Positions 30,133 to 40,385 of a stretch of DNA of 64,000 nucleotides are shown piece by piece; the first letter of the stretch is position 1, and the number at the start of each line of letters is the position of its first letter. The position numbers and the translations under genes were made by a program. The notes beneath the pieces are model-generated. The model did no database searches. It was not told the origin of the DNA and was given only the letters and a program-made list of their open reading frames with translations. This DNA is from Eriocheir sinensis (Eukaryota > Arthropoda > Malacostraca > Decapoda > Varunidae), in NCBI RefSeq assembly GCF_024679095.1, contig NC_066578.1, positions 605,101 through 669,100 on the forward strand, read 5' to 3'.

Positions 30133-30184
30133 GTTAGTATGATTTGTGGTCGAGGTGTTCTTGCATATACACACGTCAGCTACA

Positions 30185-30419
30185 GTGAAACCAGATTGGG
30201 GAGATCGTGTTTGCGATGGCTCCAGCGGGCTCTTTCCTCCCCGCCACTCTATAAAACTGTGCCCTGCAGCACCTATATCTTTTTCTCTCCTATATTACCT
30301 ATAGCTAACATATGAGAGGAAGAGATAGGCGTTGGGACTATGTGGCAGAGCGGCGGGGAGGAAATAAGGACCCGCGGGAGGGAACGCAAAAACGATTTCG
30401 CCAATCTAGTTAATTTCAC
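30185..30419. mobile_element. Inverted-repeat MITE in intron 1
   Basis: Two arms of about 60 bp pair: AGATTGGGGAGATCGTGTTT with CTTTCCTCCCCGCCACT on the left, and the reverse complement with about 80% match on the right. Ends are GTGAAA and TTTCAC. It has no coding capacity and the superfamily is unknown. Confidence 0.6.
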
Positions 30420-30647
30420 AACAGGTGTGGTATAAGACTATTAATAAAGTCTCAGGTTATGGTCTCTTGCACAACGCCAGTAACAGGTTCGAAAGTTTTG
30501 GCTGACAGACTATCTGGTTGATTGCCTCGTCAACGTCCACGCCCCCAGACCAGCTGCTACTCTTCGGCGACAGTTGTAACGCCATATTGTGGGCGAAGCT
30601 CAGCTCCGTAGTAAAGATTACGAGTTTTTTCTTTCTTTAACACTCAG

Positions 30648-30765
30648 GCTGGTGGCGAGAAGCAAGGGGATGGGTCCAGGACCGTTGATGCCGACACGAA
30701 AAAACTTTTTGATCAACGAGACCATCCACTGCGGAGCTACAGCGAAGACATGAGGCCGAGACAGG
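30648..30765 (+). CDS. CxCC secreted protein, exon 2 (linker)
   Basis: Acceptor TTAACACTCAG, donor GTAAGT. In frame with exon 1 it encodes a charged linker without Cys (AGGEKQGDGSRTVDADTKK, then LFDQRDHPLRSYSEDMRPRQ). It ends with one extra base. It may be a propeptide; the basic MRPRQ end is compatible with that but not proof. Confidence 0.6.
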
Positions 30766-32090
30766 GTAAGTTGCCCCCTTAAGGGAGATTGGCTGTTGTA
30801 GCCATATTTTTTCCAATAGAATTTTGAAAAAAAGTTCTGTTGAAATCTTAGGCTAAGGCCTATCTATGGAATATATTATATCCACTCATTATGATTTTGA
30901 CATTATTATAATGACAATTTAAAAAAAAAATAAAGGGGGCTATTTACCCCACTCTGGTTTATAATAATAAAACTCAGAAACATTAGGAAAATATTTTTTT
31001 CACATTTTAAAGATATAAAATGTATTCACTTTTTGAAAACTATACCCTATAAATCTCTCTTGATGTGAAATATAGGAACACAGTCAAATTTGTGTCTCCT
31101 AATGAATAGAATGTAAAACTAAACAATTAATTAATTTTCTAAAAGGTATCCCCTTCTTTTAGACTAGTAATATTAAACTAGCTTCCCTTTCTACTGAATT
31201 TTTGTAACAAAAGGAACATCTACTTTCATGAAAAATATATGGAACTTTGATTAGATTTTATCAAATATGTCCTTTCTGTTGAATATTGATATCTAAAACA
31301 GTTAAAAACACCAACTTCCTTATAGGCTCAAACTCAAAAGTGTTCACTTATGAATGCCTTTCAAAAACTGATTAGGCATTACATTATTGATATTTTTTTA
31401 TTTATTTATAGCAATACTGTAATGCCTAATCAGACTCGCAGTTTTGACTTACATACAGACCTAGGCCTACTCCAGTTGTGCATTCTGCATATGACCAATT
31501 TCTGCAACCCCGACATTGGACCCATTTTTCTGAAGGTCTGCTATTAGCAAATGGTTCCCCACACACCAAACAAGGCCATTCATCCTCATCACACGAAGCT
31601 GGAGATGGAGTTTTTTTCTTTGTTGCTGATAATGGGGTAAAAGGCCCACATGTGGGGTAAAAGGCCTCCCTGTGGGCAACTTACCCCAAAGGCACAGGGG
31701 GCCTCTTACCCTGGCAACTCATATATACACAAAATGTCACCATCTTTCCTACAAGTAAGTAGGCAGAGTATAATCACATGCAATATGGTCTAGACATCTT
31801 AGAGCAAGTATCCATAGCCATCAGGCTAACTCTACAGTTCTTTGTCGTTAATTAGGTATCATTAAAATCACTGAAAACTTACAAGAAATTAGTCAAAAAG
31901 AAGAAATGTCCCCTTGTGGCCAGAGCAACTGTCCATTGTTTACTCCAGTAGTTCCTGTGAGCACAGAGAGTTGGCGTTGCCTACTTGATCATGTGACTGC
32001 TTGAGAAAAAAAAAAAAAAGACAAAACCAAGGGGGGGCCTTTCACCCCAGAGGGCATCTTACCCCACCTTACCCTAAGTTCTCATCTGAT
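30766..32090 (-). mobile_element. Pogo/Jerky-like transposon remnant in intron 2
   Basis: The right end, reverse-complemented, starts TAGGGTAAGGTGGGGTAAGA, and the left end starts GGGTAAGTTGCCCCCTT. On minus, at about 31478-31640, one frame reads EWPCLVCGEPF, then EKWVQCRGCRNWSYAECT. This is the Cys-rich C..C...W..C..C..W motif found C-terminal to DDE domains in Jerky/pogo-type transposases. The DDE core itself is not recognisable. Limits are approximate. The left end overlaps the exon 2 splice donor. Confidence 0.45.
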
Positions 32091-32212
32091 ACAAATTGTC
32101 ATGAAAAAAAAAAAAAAGTGTCATTCACTTAGACAGTGTTTGAGGCACGTCCCAAAAGTATATTTCGAATAAGTGTATTTGGGCCCACCGGGTAACTTGA
32201 CTGACCACCTAA

Positions 32213-32976
32213 AGCCGCGTTCAGACCTGTGCGCCTTGCGCCTGGTTGCCGTGCATCTTCCGATGCCTCTACGCATGCAACACGCGCTCTCACGCTTGCC
32301 TCTTCCTCGATGGATGCGCATGCCTCTTTCTGTTCACACCTGGAGTGAAGCACACATACTTTTTTCAGTCGTCAAGAAAGTTTCTCTGCCAGGCCTTGTT
32401 TCTTCTTCATCTAGAATGAAGAGACGTGACTTGTAGAGGAGCCAGGACGGCTTTGGAACATCATCACCATCGGAACCGCTCTTCGTCTTCGACAAGTGTT
32501 CCTTGTGCACTCGTCGGAAGTACGACCGAAGGCTTTTAATTTTGTTCAGGACTGCCTCTGACGTCCCCATTTCATATTTATTTTTGAGGAACTGTAGAGC
32601 ATCATTCCGTTTCACCCTGTCTTTATAGTCTGCAGAGCAAGCCATCCACAGACAAGTAGATGAACGATAATCCTCAATAAAGTTTATACTTTTGTCATTG
32701 GACCAATCCTCCATATACTGACAATACAAAGGATGACCTGAAAATTAGAAAACACGGCATAATAAACCGTACGTGGTTGACGGGCGACTGTTGCAAGAGT
32801 CTCCCCGTCTTGGATGGGGAGGAACTTGCGCCTTCATGCCTCTTCGCACGTTGGCCTATGCGCACAGATTTGAAGCATTCCTTACCATGCACCGTTGCAT
32901 GCCTCTGCTTGCCTCTTCATGCACTAGGCGCATGCCTCCTGTGCGCACGAAAAGTTGCACAGGTCTGAACGCGGCT
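32213..32976. mobile_element. PIF/Harbinger element with MADF gene
   Basis: A 764-bp element with perfect 20-bp terminal inverted repeats, AGCCGCGTTCAGACCTGTGC, and a TAA target duplication on both sides (32210-32212, 32977-32979). A 3-bp TWA duplication is the signature of PIF/Harbinger insertion. Both flanks contain several direct copies of ATGCCTCT/TTGCCTCT, likely protein-binding sites. It carries a MADF-type accessory gene but no DDE transposase, so it depends on a relative. It sits in intron 2, ending 18 bp before exon 3. Confidence 0.9.
32334..32737 (-). CDS. MADF-domain (Myb/SANT-like) transposon protein, 3' exon
   Basis: Harbinger elements usually encode, besides the DDE nuclease, a Myb/SANT/MADF DNA-binding protein that helps bring the nuclease to the ends and to the nucleus. 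The exon begins at acceptor TTTTCAG and reads HPLYCQYMEDW, then FIEDYRSSTCLW and later KIKSLRSYFRRVHKE. This is the fold-defining Trp/Leu pattern of MADF domains, at about residues 12-100. The C-terminal tail is short and acidic (ILDEEETRPG). It ends in TGA. An upstream coding exon is expected at 32738-32960 but is not clear. The frame is intact, so it may be recent. Confidence 0.7.
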
Positions 32977-32997
32977 TAACATCACGTCCACGCACAG

Positions 32998-33146
32998 GGG
33001 CTGCAGTAATGCCGGTGGGTCCTGTCTTAGAAGGAACCCTGAAGGATGCGACGAAATAACAGACACGGAGAACTTATGTAGTGCCGGCTGCCGGTGCTGC
33101 ACGGACACCGTGGGCGGTAACAGGGCCATGAACGGTAACAGGGACG
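32998..33146 (+). CDS. CxCC secreted protein, exon 3
   Basis: Acceptor CGCACAG, donor GTAAGA. The only open frame reads GCSNAGGSCLRRNPEGCDEI, then CSAGCRCC, the first C-x-C-C module. It begins with one leading base, so it needs an upstream exon ending with two bases. Exon 2 ends with one, so a further exon (length one more than a multiple of three) or another donor is missing in between. Near the 3' end CGGTAA occurs three times at in-frame distances, offering alternative donors. Confidence 0.65.
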
Positions 33147-33488
33147 GTAAGACACACAAATAACCATCAGCGGATCTTCCTCGGCTGGCGGCTAGTTACT
33201 GTTCAAACTAATCAATGATGCAGCAGTGCCTACATCACCTCAGCTTGAAATGAAGCATGTTCTTTATTATGGATATTCCCCGATCTCAAATAAGAATAAC
33301 GTCCTCCTTCACTCGCCTTATTCATCTTCACAGTAAAACACTTCAGTCTTTTCATGATCCCTCTCACAACATCGCTGGAGTAGGCTACACCCCGAACATT
33401 TACCGAACCTTCTTCCCAAAACATACCTACGTGTACCCCTCTGCATGCTGCCGCACTTGTTTAATTTACTGTCCCCTTCATTTTTCAG

Positions 33489-33591
33489 ATTGTTCAACAG
33501 CCTTGTGTGGTACTTCTGGAGTGGGCACATGCAGGAGTAGCTGCTTTGGCGGGGAATTCACTGCCGAACAATGTCCATCATCTTACTGCGT
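33489..33591 (+). CDS. CxCC secreted protein, exon 4
   Basis: Acceptor CATTTTTCAG, donor GTGAGC. In frame with exon 3 it reads DCSTALCGTSGVGTCRSSCF, then CPSSYC. The second motif, CVCC, is formed across the junction with exon 5. Confidence 0.7.
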
Positions 33592-33651
33592 GTGAGCTTG
33601 GGAACTTTCGTTGTTGTCTGTCAGTGTAAACGCTAAGTATATAGCGACATG

Positions 33652-33655
<4 letters not shown>

Positions 33656-33688
<33 letters not shown>
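33656..33688. repeat. (GT)n microsatellite
   Basis: Short GT run in intron 4. Confidence 0.9.
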
Positions 33689-33815
33689 ACGGTTGGCTGC
33701 TTTCAGTGTTTTGTTAATGAGGGCGCTTTTATTAATGACGCTGTAGTTTGTATTGCTGCTCGACTCACGGGCAGCCCCCTACCCCTTACCCCAGGCTCCG
33801 TTTGACAATCTCAAT

Positions 33816-34068
33816 CAGGCCCGTAATTTTGGCAGACCTTTGGGGGGTGCTATATAGACTCTAGCGGGGTTCATAGGTTCATGAGATGGCGAGCGAAGCG
33901 AGCACGGGCAGGTTGGGGATTTTTTTTTTAAAAAATAAGCACTTTTAGGGACATTTTGCCGCTATAACAAACAGTGGCCGTTATAGAAAACACTGAAAAA
34001 CAGAAAAGCCGCTATAGAAAACAGTGAGGGCTATAGCCCCCCTAGCCCCCCCAGAAATAACGGCCCTG
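33816..34068. mobile_element. Small hAT-like MITE in intron 4
   Basis: Ends CAGGCCCGTAATTTTGG and, reverse-complemented, CAGGGCCGTTATTTCTGG pair as terminal inverted repeats. TCAAT flanks both sides. The hAT style CAGG-start is clear, but a 5-bp rather than 8-bp duplication is seen. It contains GGCGAGCGAAGCGAGC about 73 bp from its left end, as does the larger hAT at 35036. Confidence 0.6.
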
Positions 34069-34540
34069 TCAATGAAGGCAGGGTGGACAGTAGAGAGGAT
34101 GACAAAGATGATCAACGGGTTAAGAAATTTGCCTTCTGAGGACAGACAGACATTTGAATTGCATCCTCTTGAAATTAAGGCGAAGGGTGCAAGGGGACTT
34201 GATCGCAGTTCATAAATGGATGACGGGGTTCAATAAGGATGATGTTCATAAGGTTTTGGTGGTAAGGTAGAGCCGGGTAGGACACTTAGCAATGGTTTTA
34301 AGTTGGATAAATTCAGATTCGACAAGGACAGGCAAAAGTTGGCTGATCAACAGAGTGGTGGGTGAGTAGAATTAGCTTGGCAGTCATGTTGTGAGTGCCA
34401 AAACGATCGATATATGCACCCAAATGAAGATTAGATAAATTCATCTAGATAGTGAGGCTAGGTATGATTAAGTTCACAGGAGCTGCCCTGCATAGGCCTA
34501 CCGACCTCTTGCTGTCTCCTAATGTTCTCATGTTATTATG
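34069..34540 (+). mobile_element. CR1-like LINE 3' fragment in intron 4
   Basis: Broken frames give TKMINGLRNLPSEDRQTFEL, GDLIAVHKWMTGFNKDDVHK and GFKLDKFRFDKDRQKLADQ. This is the standard run-up to the C-terminal end of CR1-type ORF2 (LRGDLI, FK..KFR..). The tail resembles the 17.8- and 47.5-kb copies. It is inactive. Confidence 0.7.
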
Positions 34541-34715
34541 TGGGCGATCTTATTCTGCCATTCAGAGTAGGGCGAAAATTGTTAGTCAACGGCGAAGGGA
34601 CGTGAGCTCAGCATTGCCTCTGACGCTTGCTGACCACATAGCCACCCTGCAGAGCCTCAAATCTCTGCGGCCACCGCCTTCCCCTGATTTACAATGACCT
34701 ACGTCCCTCTGACAG

Positions 34716-34980
34716 GTGCTGTGAACCTTGTAGTACAGATGGAAGCTGTTATGGTGGCCGCTGTGCGAATTACCCCACAAGCTGCGATTCAACATCTGAG
34801 TACCGTGATGGGTACTGTGGCCTCGGGCGCTGCATCTGCTGTAAGGCCTGCCAAGCAAGCGACGATTGTGCGGCCGCCGGAGGTGAATGTATCAACGTTA
34901 ATGCTACGTGCGATTCCGGCACGGCGCCAAGCCCTCAACTTGGCTGTAGCGATGACAGCAACTGCAAGTGCTGTGCGCAA
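34716..34980 (+). CDS. CxCC secreted protein, exon 5
   Basis: Longest exon, 265 nt, acceptor CTCTGACAG and consensus donor GTAAGT. It reads CCEPCSTDGSCYGGRCANYP, then CGLGRCICCKACQASDDCAA and later CSDDSNCKCCAQ. It contains about 19 Cys and two complete modules, each ending in C-x-C-C. Ends in phase 0. A 2.2-kb hAT element sits 48 bp downstream in the intron. Confidence 0.8.
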
Positions 34981-35035
34981 GTAAGTCAACGCCAGCACGC
35001 AGGCGCCCGTAGGAGTCACCCACTTTAACTTTGCT

Positions 35036-37233
35036 CATAGGCGGATCTAGGGAGGTTTCCTGGGGGGGGCCAAAGAGGATAGGGGCGCTTTGAATTTTTG
35101 GTGAGAGAGATAGGCGAGCGAAGCGAGCCTAATCAGCTGGTTTTTGAGATTTTGAAGTATTTTATGTGCTTTTTAAAGCACCATGAGCAAGGCCTTTCAG
35201 AAAAAATCCTGTGTTTTAACAATAAGTGTTTTGCTATTTAGAAAGTTCATTTGATATTTTTTTCACAAGAAGATTGAAATAGGTAAAAAAAAATACTTGC
35301 TAATCAAAAATATTTATAGAAGTAAACATCAATAATAGTTAATGAAAATTTAAAACATAAATAATTTTACTTGCAAGTTTTCATACTTTCAATGAGTAAT
35401 TATTCCATGGATTTTACTAGTACCTGAATCCATTTGAAAATGTTATAGGATGAATGATTATGATAGTTAAACGTACAATCAATCAGTAAAATCAAAATAT
35501 ACTGTAGTAGTAACTAAGAATATAATGCAGGGCACCTGGCACCAAATCCCTACAGTTGGCAGCTTATATACAAATCATTCATGTACAGTTGCCCAAGGAA
35601 ATTCTTCTAATCAAAGAAATATACCTTTCAATCTGGCTTTAATATACTCTTTCAAATCTGAATAAAATGATCTAATAATGGTCAGAAAAGAGATGACGAA
35701 GATTTTAGTGCTTGAAGGGGATAATAGTAGTATTCGTATTTTTTTGTAAAATTTGCATTGAAAAATGGATAGGGTTTTGTTAAATTGTAGACTGACTAGA
35801 ACTAACTTAAGGTTTTCTTTCTCCTAATCAATACAACCGAACTGAGATTAAATTAAAAGCTATTCTGGACTTTTGAGCAAATGAATGTAATGAATCTCGT
35901 AACTCAACTCATGAGCAACCAGTGTTACCATGCAGTCTGCAATGAATTGGGGTCTCATGAAGACTCTACAAGGTAAATGATAATTTCCTTAAAGCAGACA
36001 TGGAAAACCTATCTATTACAGCTTCTGTAGAAGGAAGACGATTGCGATGTGTTTGGAGCAGAACAAGGGCCTCCAATCTCTCTTCGGACATTGTGCTCCT
36101 GATAGCAGAGCACGTACGGTCAACCTTGCTGAACATCCTCTCTGCCTCACAAGTTGACACAGGGAGTGTGGCTAAGAGAGTTAGTAGAGTCAGCATATTG
36201 GGAAATACAGCTTCCATACCCTTACACTCGTTGATTGTTGCCACTGCTGTTGTAGGTTTTTTCTCACATGATGACCAATGCCTCTGCCAAATCTTGAACT
36301 CGTCTCTTACAGAAGATTCTGTTGGGTTATCTTTCATCAGTGGGCCATATTTGACAAATGCAGGTTGTACATCCTCCCATGACTTGTCACTCACAATACT
36401 AGGAATGAGAGAGCTCAGTCCAGCAGACAGTTCAGTGTGCTTACCGAACCTTTCACGAAAATCTCTGAGCACTGCATCAAGTGCTGGAATGTAGACATTA
36501 ATTCTGTAATATGATTTAGTGTCTACTGTGTCTTCACTGGATGCTCCTGTGCTTCGGTAAATGCATCTAGATGGAAGACGAGGTTTCTTCACTTCAACTC
36601 CCAATTTCTCTGCTGTGGCCTCAATATCTTTGAAAATCTCTGCAAACGATGTCTCACTGCTTTCACGCATAGATTGTAGCTCAGATTTTGTGGCATTCAG
36701 TAGTTTTAATGCTTGGGTGATATCACCTCCCTTTGCTTGCAGTGCGGCACATAATGGTTTCATAACTGATGATATAGCTTGGAGGCAAGCCAATGAGACT
36801 AATGTTTCTGTTCTTTCTAAGGAAGCTAGAAGACTGCTGGCTTTTGAACTGGCTTCTCTGTCTGCCCATGTCATCATCTCATGAAGTGCAGAAACTATAG
36901 TAGGTAGGGCCTACCTACTATACGAGATTCTTTAACACTAGAACAATACGATAAGCGTTGCTGCCTTAGAACCCCCCCCTCCCTCCCGGGCCTCCCCCAA
37001 CCCCCGTCCTCCCACACGGCCACACCCGTCCCTCCCCCCCACACCCCCTAGTGAGCCTTTTTTTTAATGGAACATAATATTTTCCTATCGATCAATGCCA
37101 AGGAATATTATGTATTCCAATTTAAATTTTAATTATTTGGTCTCCTAGGGGCGCCACCATAGCTCCTAAGGGCGCCACCATAGCTCCTGGGGGGGGCCAT
37201 GGCCCCCATGGCCCCCCCCCAAATCCGCCAGTG
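35036..37233 (-). mobile_element. hAT transposon, 2.2 kb, in intron 5
   Basis: Perfect 8-bp target duplication ACTTTGCT at 35028-35035 and 37234-37241. Ends CATAGGCGGATCTAGGG and, reverse-complemented, CACTGGCGGATTTGGGG. An 8-bp duplication and CA-starting ends define hAT. G/C-rich subterminal tracts follow each end. It encodes a C-terminal transposase part on minus. The N-terminal zinc finger and RNase H-like part are not recognised, so it is probably an internally deleted copy. Confidence 0.92.
35966..36877 (-). CDS. hAT transposase, C-terminal part
   Basis: About 303 codons, open to a stop near the 3' end. The N-terminal half is helical and lacks the BED finger. The C-terminal half shows SYYRINVYIPALDAVLRDFRE, a FPNMLTLLTLLATLPVSTCE block and AERMFSKVDRTCSAIRSTMS followed by EERLEALVLLQTH. 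This is the hAT dimerisation (hATC) domain as in P52rIPK/ZMYM-type transposases. Catalytic Asp residues of the first half are not visible, so the protein is unlikely to be active. Confidence 0.8.
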   Translation of the reverse strand: MMTWADREASSKASSLLASLERTETLVSLACLQAISSVMKPLCAALQAKGGDITQALKLLNATKSELQSMRESSETSFAEIFKDIEATAEKLGVEVKKPRLPSRCIYRSTGASSEDTVDTKSYYRINVYIPALDAVLRDFRERFGKHTELSAGLSSLIPSIVSDKSWEDVQPAFVKYGPLMKDNPTESSVRDEFKIWQRHWSSCEKKPTTAVATINECKGMEAVFPNMLTLLTLLATLPVSTCEAERMFSKVDRTCSAIRSTMSEERLEALVLLQTHRNRLPSTEAVIDRFSMSALRKLSFTL

Positions 37234-37811
37234 ACTTTGCTTAAATTACATTACTAGGCTTTCTTCAGTTCAGAGTTCAGTTTTGACGGTATCTGAAGCG
37301 GGACACTTTCTACATCTACTGTTATCAACCATTACTTTTTCCAAATGCAAGGCGGGATGTCAAGGATACTTTTATACTAAAAGATACACCCAAAGTTGTT
37401 TCATGGCATATTTTCCCTGGTGATATACAAGGCAATGTAGTTTTTTCTCTCATCTATATATTCAACACTTGTTAAATATAATTATAAGCCTGGAGCAATC
37501 CAACTCGGAAATATTAGATAACTTTTTTGTGCTATTTTGTTGGTTGAGAATGAGATCAGCAAAGACTGGGTCATAAACAAACAGGAGAATGATTTAATAA
37601 AGTCTTGGTGGTGTGAATACGACAGAGCTTCTCAGAGCTTAGAGAAACATGTGGATAAAAGACTTACGAGTATGATAACTTGTGGATGGCTTTCAAGAGT
37701 TGCTTTGTTTGGACTGACAATTATTGCCCTTGCCTATTCCTAGCTCAGTACCTTCCCTTCCGTTCCCTACTTGCTTAACTCCCCTTCCCCCCACCCTTCT
37801 CCCCTCAACAG

Positions 37812-38031
37812 TGCACTCCCAGCAGCGCCTGTGTTGATGGCCCCAACCCGGGGAGATGCGTGATCAACGAAGATTTTTGCGACGCTGGAGATGAATACCT
37901 AACACATGATGGGTGTGGCAACGCTAACTGCAAGTGTTGCAAGACCTGTGGGCCAGACAATTCGTGTGCCCGTAAGAATGGGATATGCGTCAACCCAACT
38001 CAGCTACTTGAACCGACACGCAAGCCTCACG
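37812..38031 (+). CDS. CxCC secreted protein, exon 6
   Basis: Acceptor CCCTCAACAG, donor GTGAGT, 220 nt. It reads CTPSSACVDGPNPGRCVINE, then CGNANCKCCKTCGPDNSCAR, and KNGICVNPTQLLEPTRKPH. One complete module plus the start of the last. Ends in phase 1 and joins exon 7 in frame. Confidence 0.8.
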
Positions 38032-38567
38032 GTGAGTTATGTCTGTTGAACTCCCTAGTTCCTATACCTCAGGCTAAGACATAGAATTGTACAGCACTAA
38101 TCATGCAATTAGCTCTGCAGAATTTCCGAGCGTAGGGAGATGTGGGTTGAGGTATGAGTCGTTCAAGTCCCAGGCAAGATGACTGATGGGATACGACGTG
38201 GGTTCCAAGGGCTGCCTTGTGGTTAAGGGACTGGGACTGGCAATTTTTGTTTGCTCTTGGCCTTTCTGTTCAATTTGCTTCTCAAGATAATAACAAAGTA
38301 GGAGCGCAGGTCTGAAGGTGTGCCCTCGTCGGTGGCTGATTGCAAAGAGGCGCCCTGGCGAATTCAAACTCTCCAAGCTAAGTTTGCCTTGGTCGTCAAC
38401 TCATCAGACGATCGAATCCTTCTTCACTGTGCTTTGAATTAACTTTGCTTACCTCATGCTTACCTTACTAAATCCGAATTACCACTACCATTCCCTTGTT
38501 CTTAATTGAACATCACCAGATTAATAATGATATACATTATGTATACAAACTGGAATACTTTCCACAG

Positions 38568-38644
38568 ATCAATGTCCAGCGGGATATCATCATTATAAGC
38601 CAGGCGCTTGCGGCACTAAAGACTGCATCTGCTGTGTTCCAAGG
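38568..38644 (+). CDS. CxCC secreted protein, exon 7
   Basis: Acceptor TTTCCACAG, donor GTGAGT, 77 nt. It completes an Asp codon, then reads QCPAGYHHYKPGACGTKDCI and CCVPR, the sixth C-x-C-C motif. Phase 0 end. Confidence 0.78.
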
Positions 38645-38649
38645 GTGAG

Positions 38650-38652
38650 TAA

Positions 38653-38705
<53 letters not shown>
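38650..38705. repeat. (GT)n microsatellite in intron 7
   Basis: About 46 bp of GT within a short 109-bp intron, between donor and acceptor. Confidence 0.95.
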
Positions 38706-38753
38706 CATACTAGTTACCTACTTTTGAGTGATTCCCGCCCTCTCTTCTCTTAG

Positions 38754-38771
38754 TCTCAAGATGAGGGGTGA
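38754..38771 (+). CDS. CxCC secreted protein, exon 8 (C-terminus)
   Basis: After acceptor TTCTCTTAG only five codons remain (SQDEG), then TGA. The 3' UTR probably runs to the AATAAA at about 39123. The very short final coding piece is inferred from splice consensus. Confidence 0.6.
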   Translation, partial: SQDEG

Positions 38772-39366
38772 AACTGTGACCCTGAGCCACCGCCACCGCC
38801 TGCACGACCGCCGCACTGACCGAGGACTGACCCTGCCCTGACCTGCCCTTGACCTGACCCGCCTCACCTTCATCCACGGACTTCCTGCACGTGCGCCGTG
38901 CACGCTGATCCTCTGAAGAGTATTCAATTCTTCTTCTTCTTGGGCTTGATGCCAGAGCACCCTTCTGCAAAGAAAAACAATTATAAAAAAATATATATGC
39001 ACAAACGTACAAAAGAGATTACAAAAACTTAACATTTCAGCAGACATGAATTTTGACTTTCGAAATTCTATGTATGTTCACCTCGCAATATGTGTGTACC
39101 AGCTGTTCAGAATTATGCTGCAAATAAAATAGAAGCAATCCTTAAAAGTTTTGATGGAGGCAAGTACTAGCGTAGAGTCCTTCAGGAAGGTAGGATATCC
39201 TGTCCCCTTTATCATCAGAGCCTTAACTCCTAACGATACTGCTCTAGGATTACTTTCTATGCATCTTTAAGGAGTTGCAAAGGAAGAGAATTCAGTGCCA
39301 TGTTTCCAAGCTCCTCTGTCACATGGCAAGACCTAAACTATCAGCTCCGGTTGTATCTACAAGCAA

Positions 39367-39960
39367 TACAAGTCAATGCACTAGTCCCCTTTGTCTATCT
39401 GATTCTTTAGTTACTTTCTTACACCAGAGGAAGCAGTCAAAGGCACAAACACACGTAAAAATCAGGGGAGGGAAAAAAGACCACAAAACCAAGCCAATGC
39501 ACTAGTCCCCTTTGTCTATCTGATTCGTTAGTTACTTTCTTACACCAGAGGAAGCAGTCAAAGGCACAAACACACGTAAAAATCATCAGGGGGGAAAAAA
39601 AGATCGCAAAAGTAGGCTACTGCTCCTCAAACGGATAACTGACAGATAGCCTACGTCCGAGTCAACGCTTTAGTCCCCTCTGTCTATCCGATTCTTTAGT
39701 TCCTTCCTTACATCAGGGGAAGCTGTCAAGGGCAAAAACACAAAAACAAACAGGGGAAAATAAAGACCACAAACTACAGCACCCCGAACGGAGAAGTGTG
39801 ATAGATTAGTCCAAGTCAACGCGTTAGTACCCATTGCTTGTCTGATTCTTTAGTTATTTCTTACATCAGAGGAAGTTGTCAAGGGTAAAATCACGCACAA
39901 AAATAACAACAGGAAACAAAACTCTCTAAACTACAGTACCCCAGACGGAAAAAGTGTGAT
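39367..39960. repeat. Four-copy local repeat, 125-165 bp
   Basis: AGTCCCCTTTGTCTATCTGA, TTCTTTAGTTACTTTCTTAC and GAGGAAGCAGTCAAAGGCAC recur in four copies (near 39377, 39499, 39670, 39825) with growing divergence. No coding role is seen. Confidence 0.8.
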
Positions 39961-40074
39961 AGATAAGTCCCATAGATTAAACAGAAACGGGTTTGAGATT
40001 GAACTCTCCGCTCGAGGACTTTCATCACCAGCAGAATTTCGCATCACACTGTCACTATATCACCCATAGGAACA

Positions 40075-40385
40075 AACCCCGGAAAAATACACGAGGGAGT
40101 AGACTTAAAATGTCACTCCTATGGCTCCTGAAAGTCTAAAATCGCCACTAGGAACTATTAATAATTTTGAAGATGGACTCAACGGAATTTCCTGACCTAT
40201 TCTTGCGTGTTAGGCAGAGGAACTAACCCCGGGTAAATACTAGAGGGGGTAGACTGTGTGTGGCGGGGGAGAGGTACTTAAATACTCCCTCCTATGGCTC
40301 CTGAGAGGCTAAAATCGCCACTGGGAACTATTAATAATTTTGAAGATAGACTCAGCGGAATTTCCTGACCTATTCTTGTGTGTAA
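40075..40385. repeat. Two-copy direct repeat, about 150 bp
   Basis: CTCCTATGGCTCCTGA, TAAAATCGCCACT and GGAACTATTAATAATTTTGA followed by ACGGAATTTCCTGACCTATT occur twice in tandem, just 5' of a LINE C-terminal fragment. Confidence 0.8.

Noticed and set aside
37537..37743. ORF of 68 codons with a hydrophobic C-terminus in intron 5
   Set aside because: No splice sites fit the CxCC gene and no homology is recognised.
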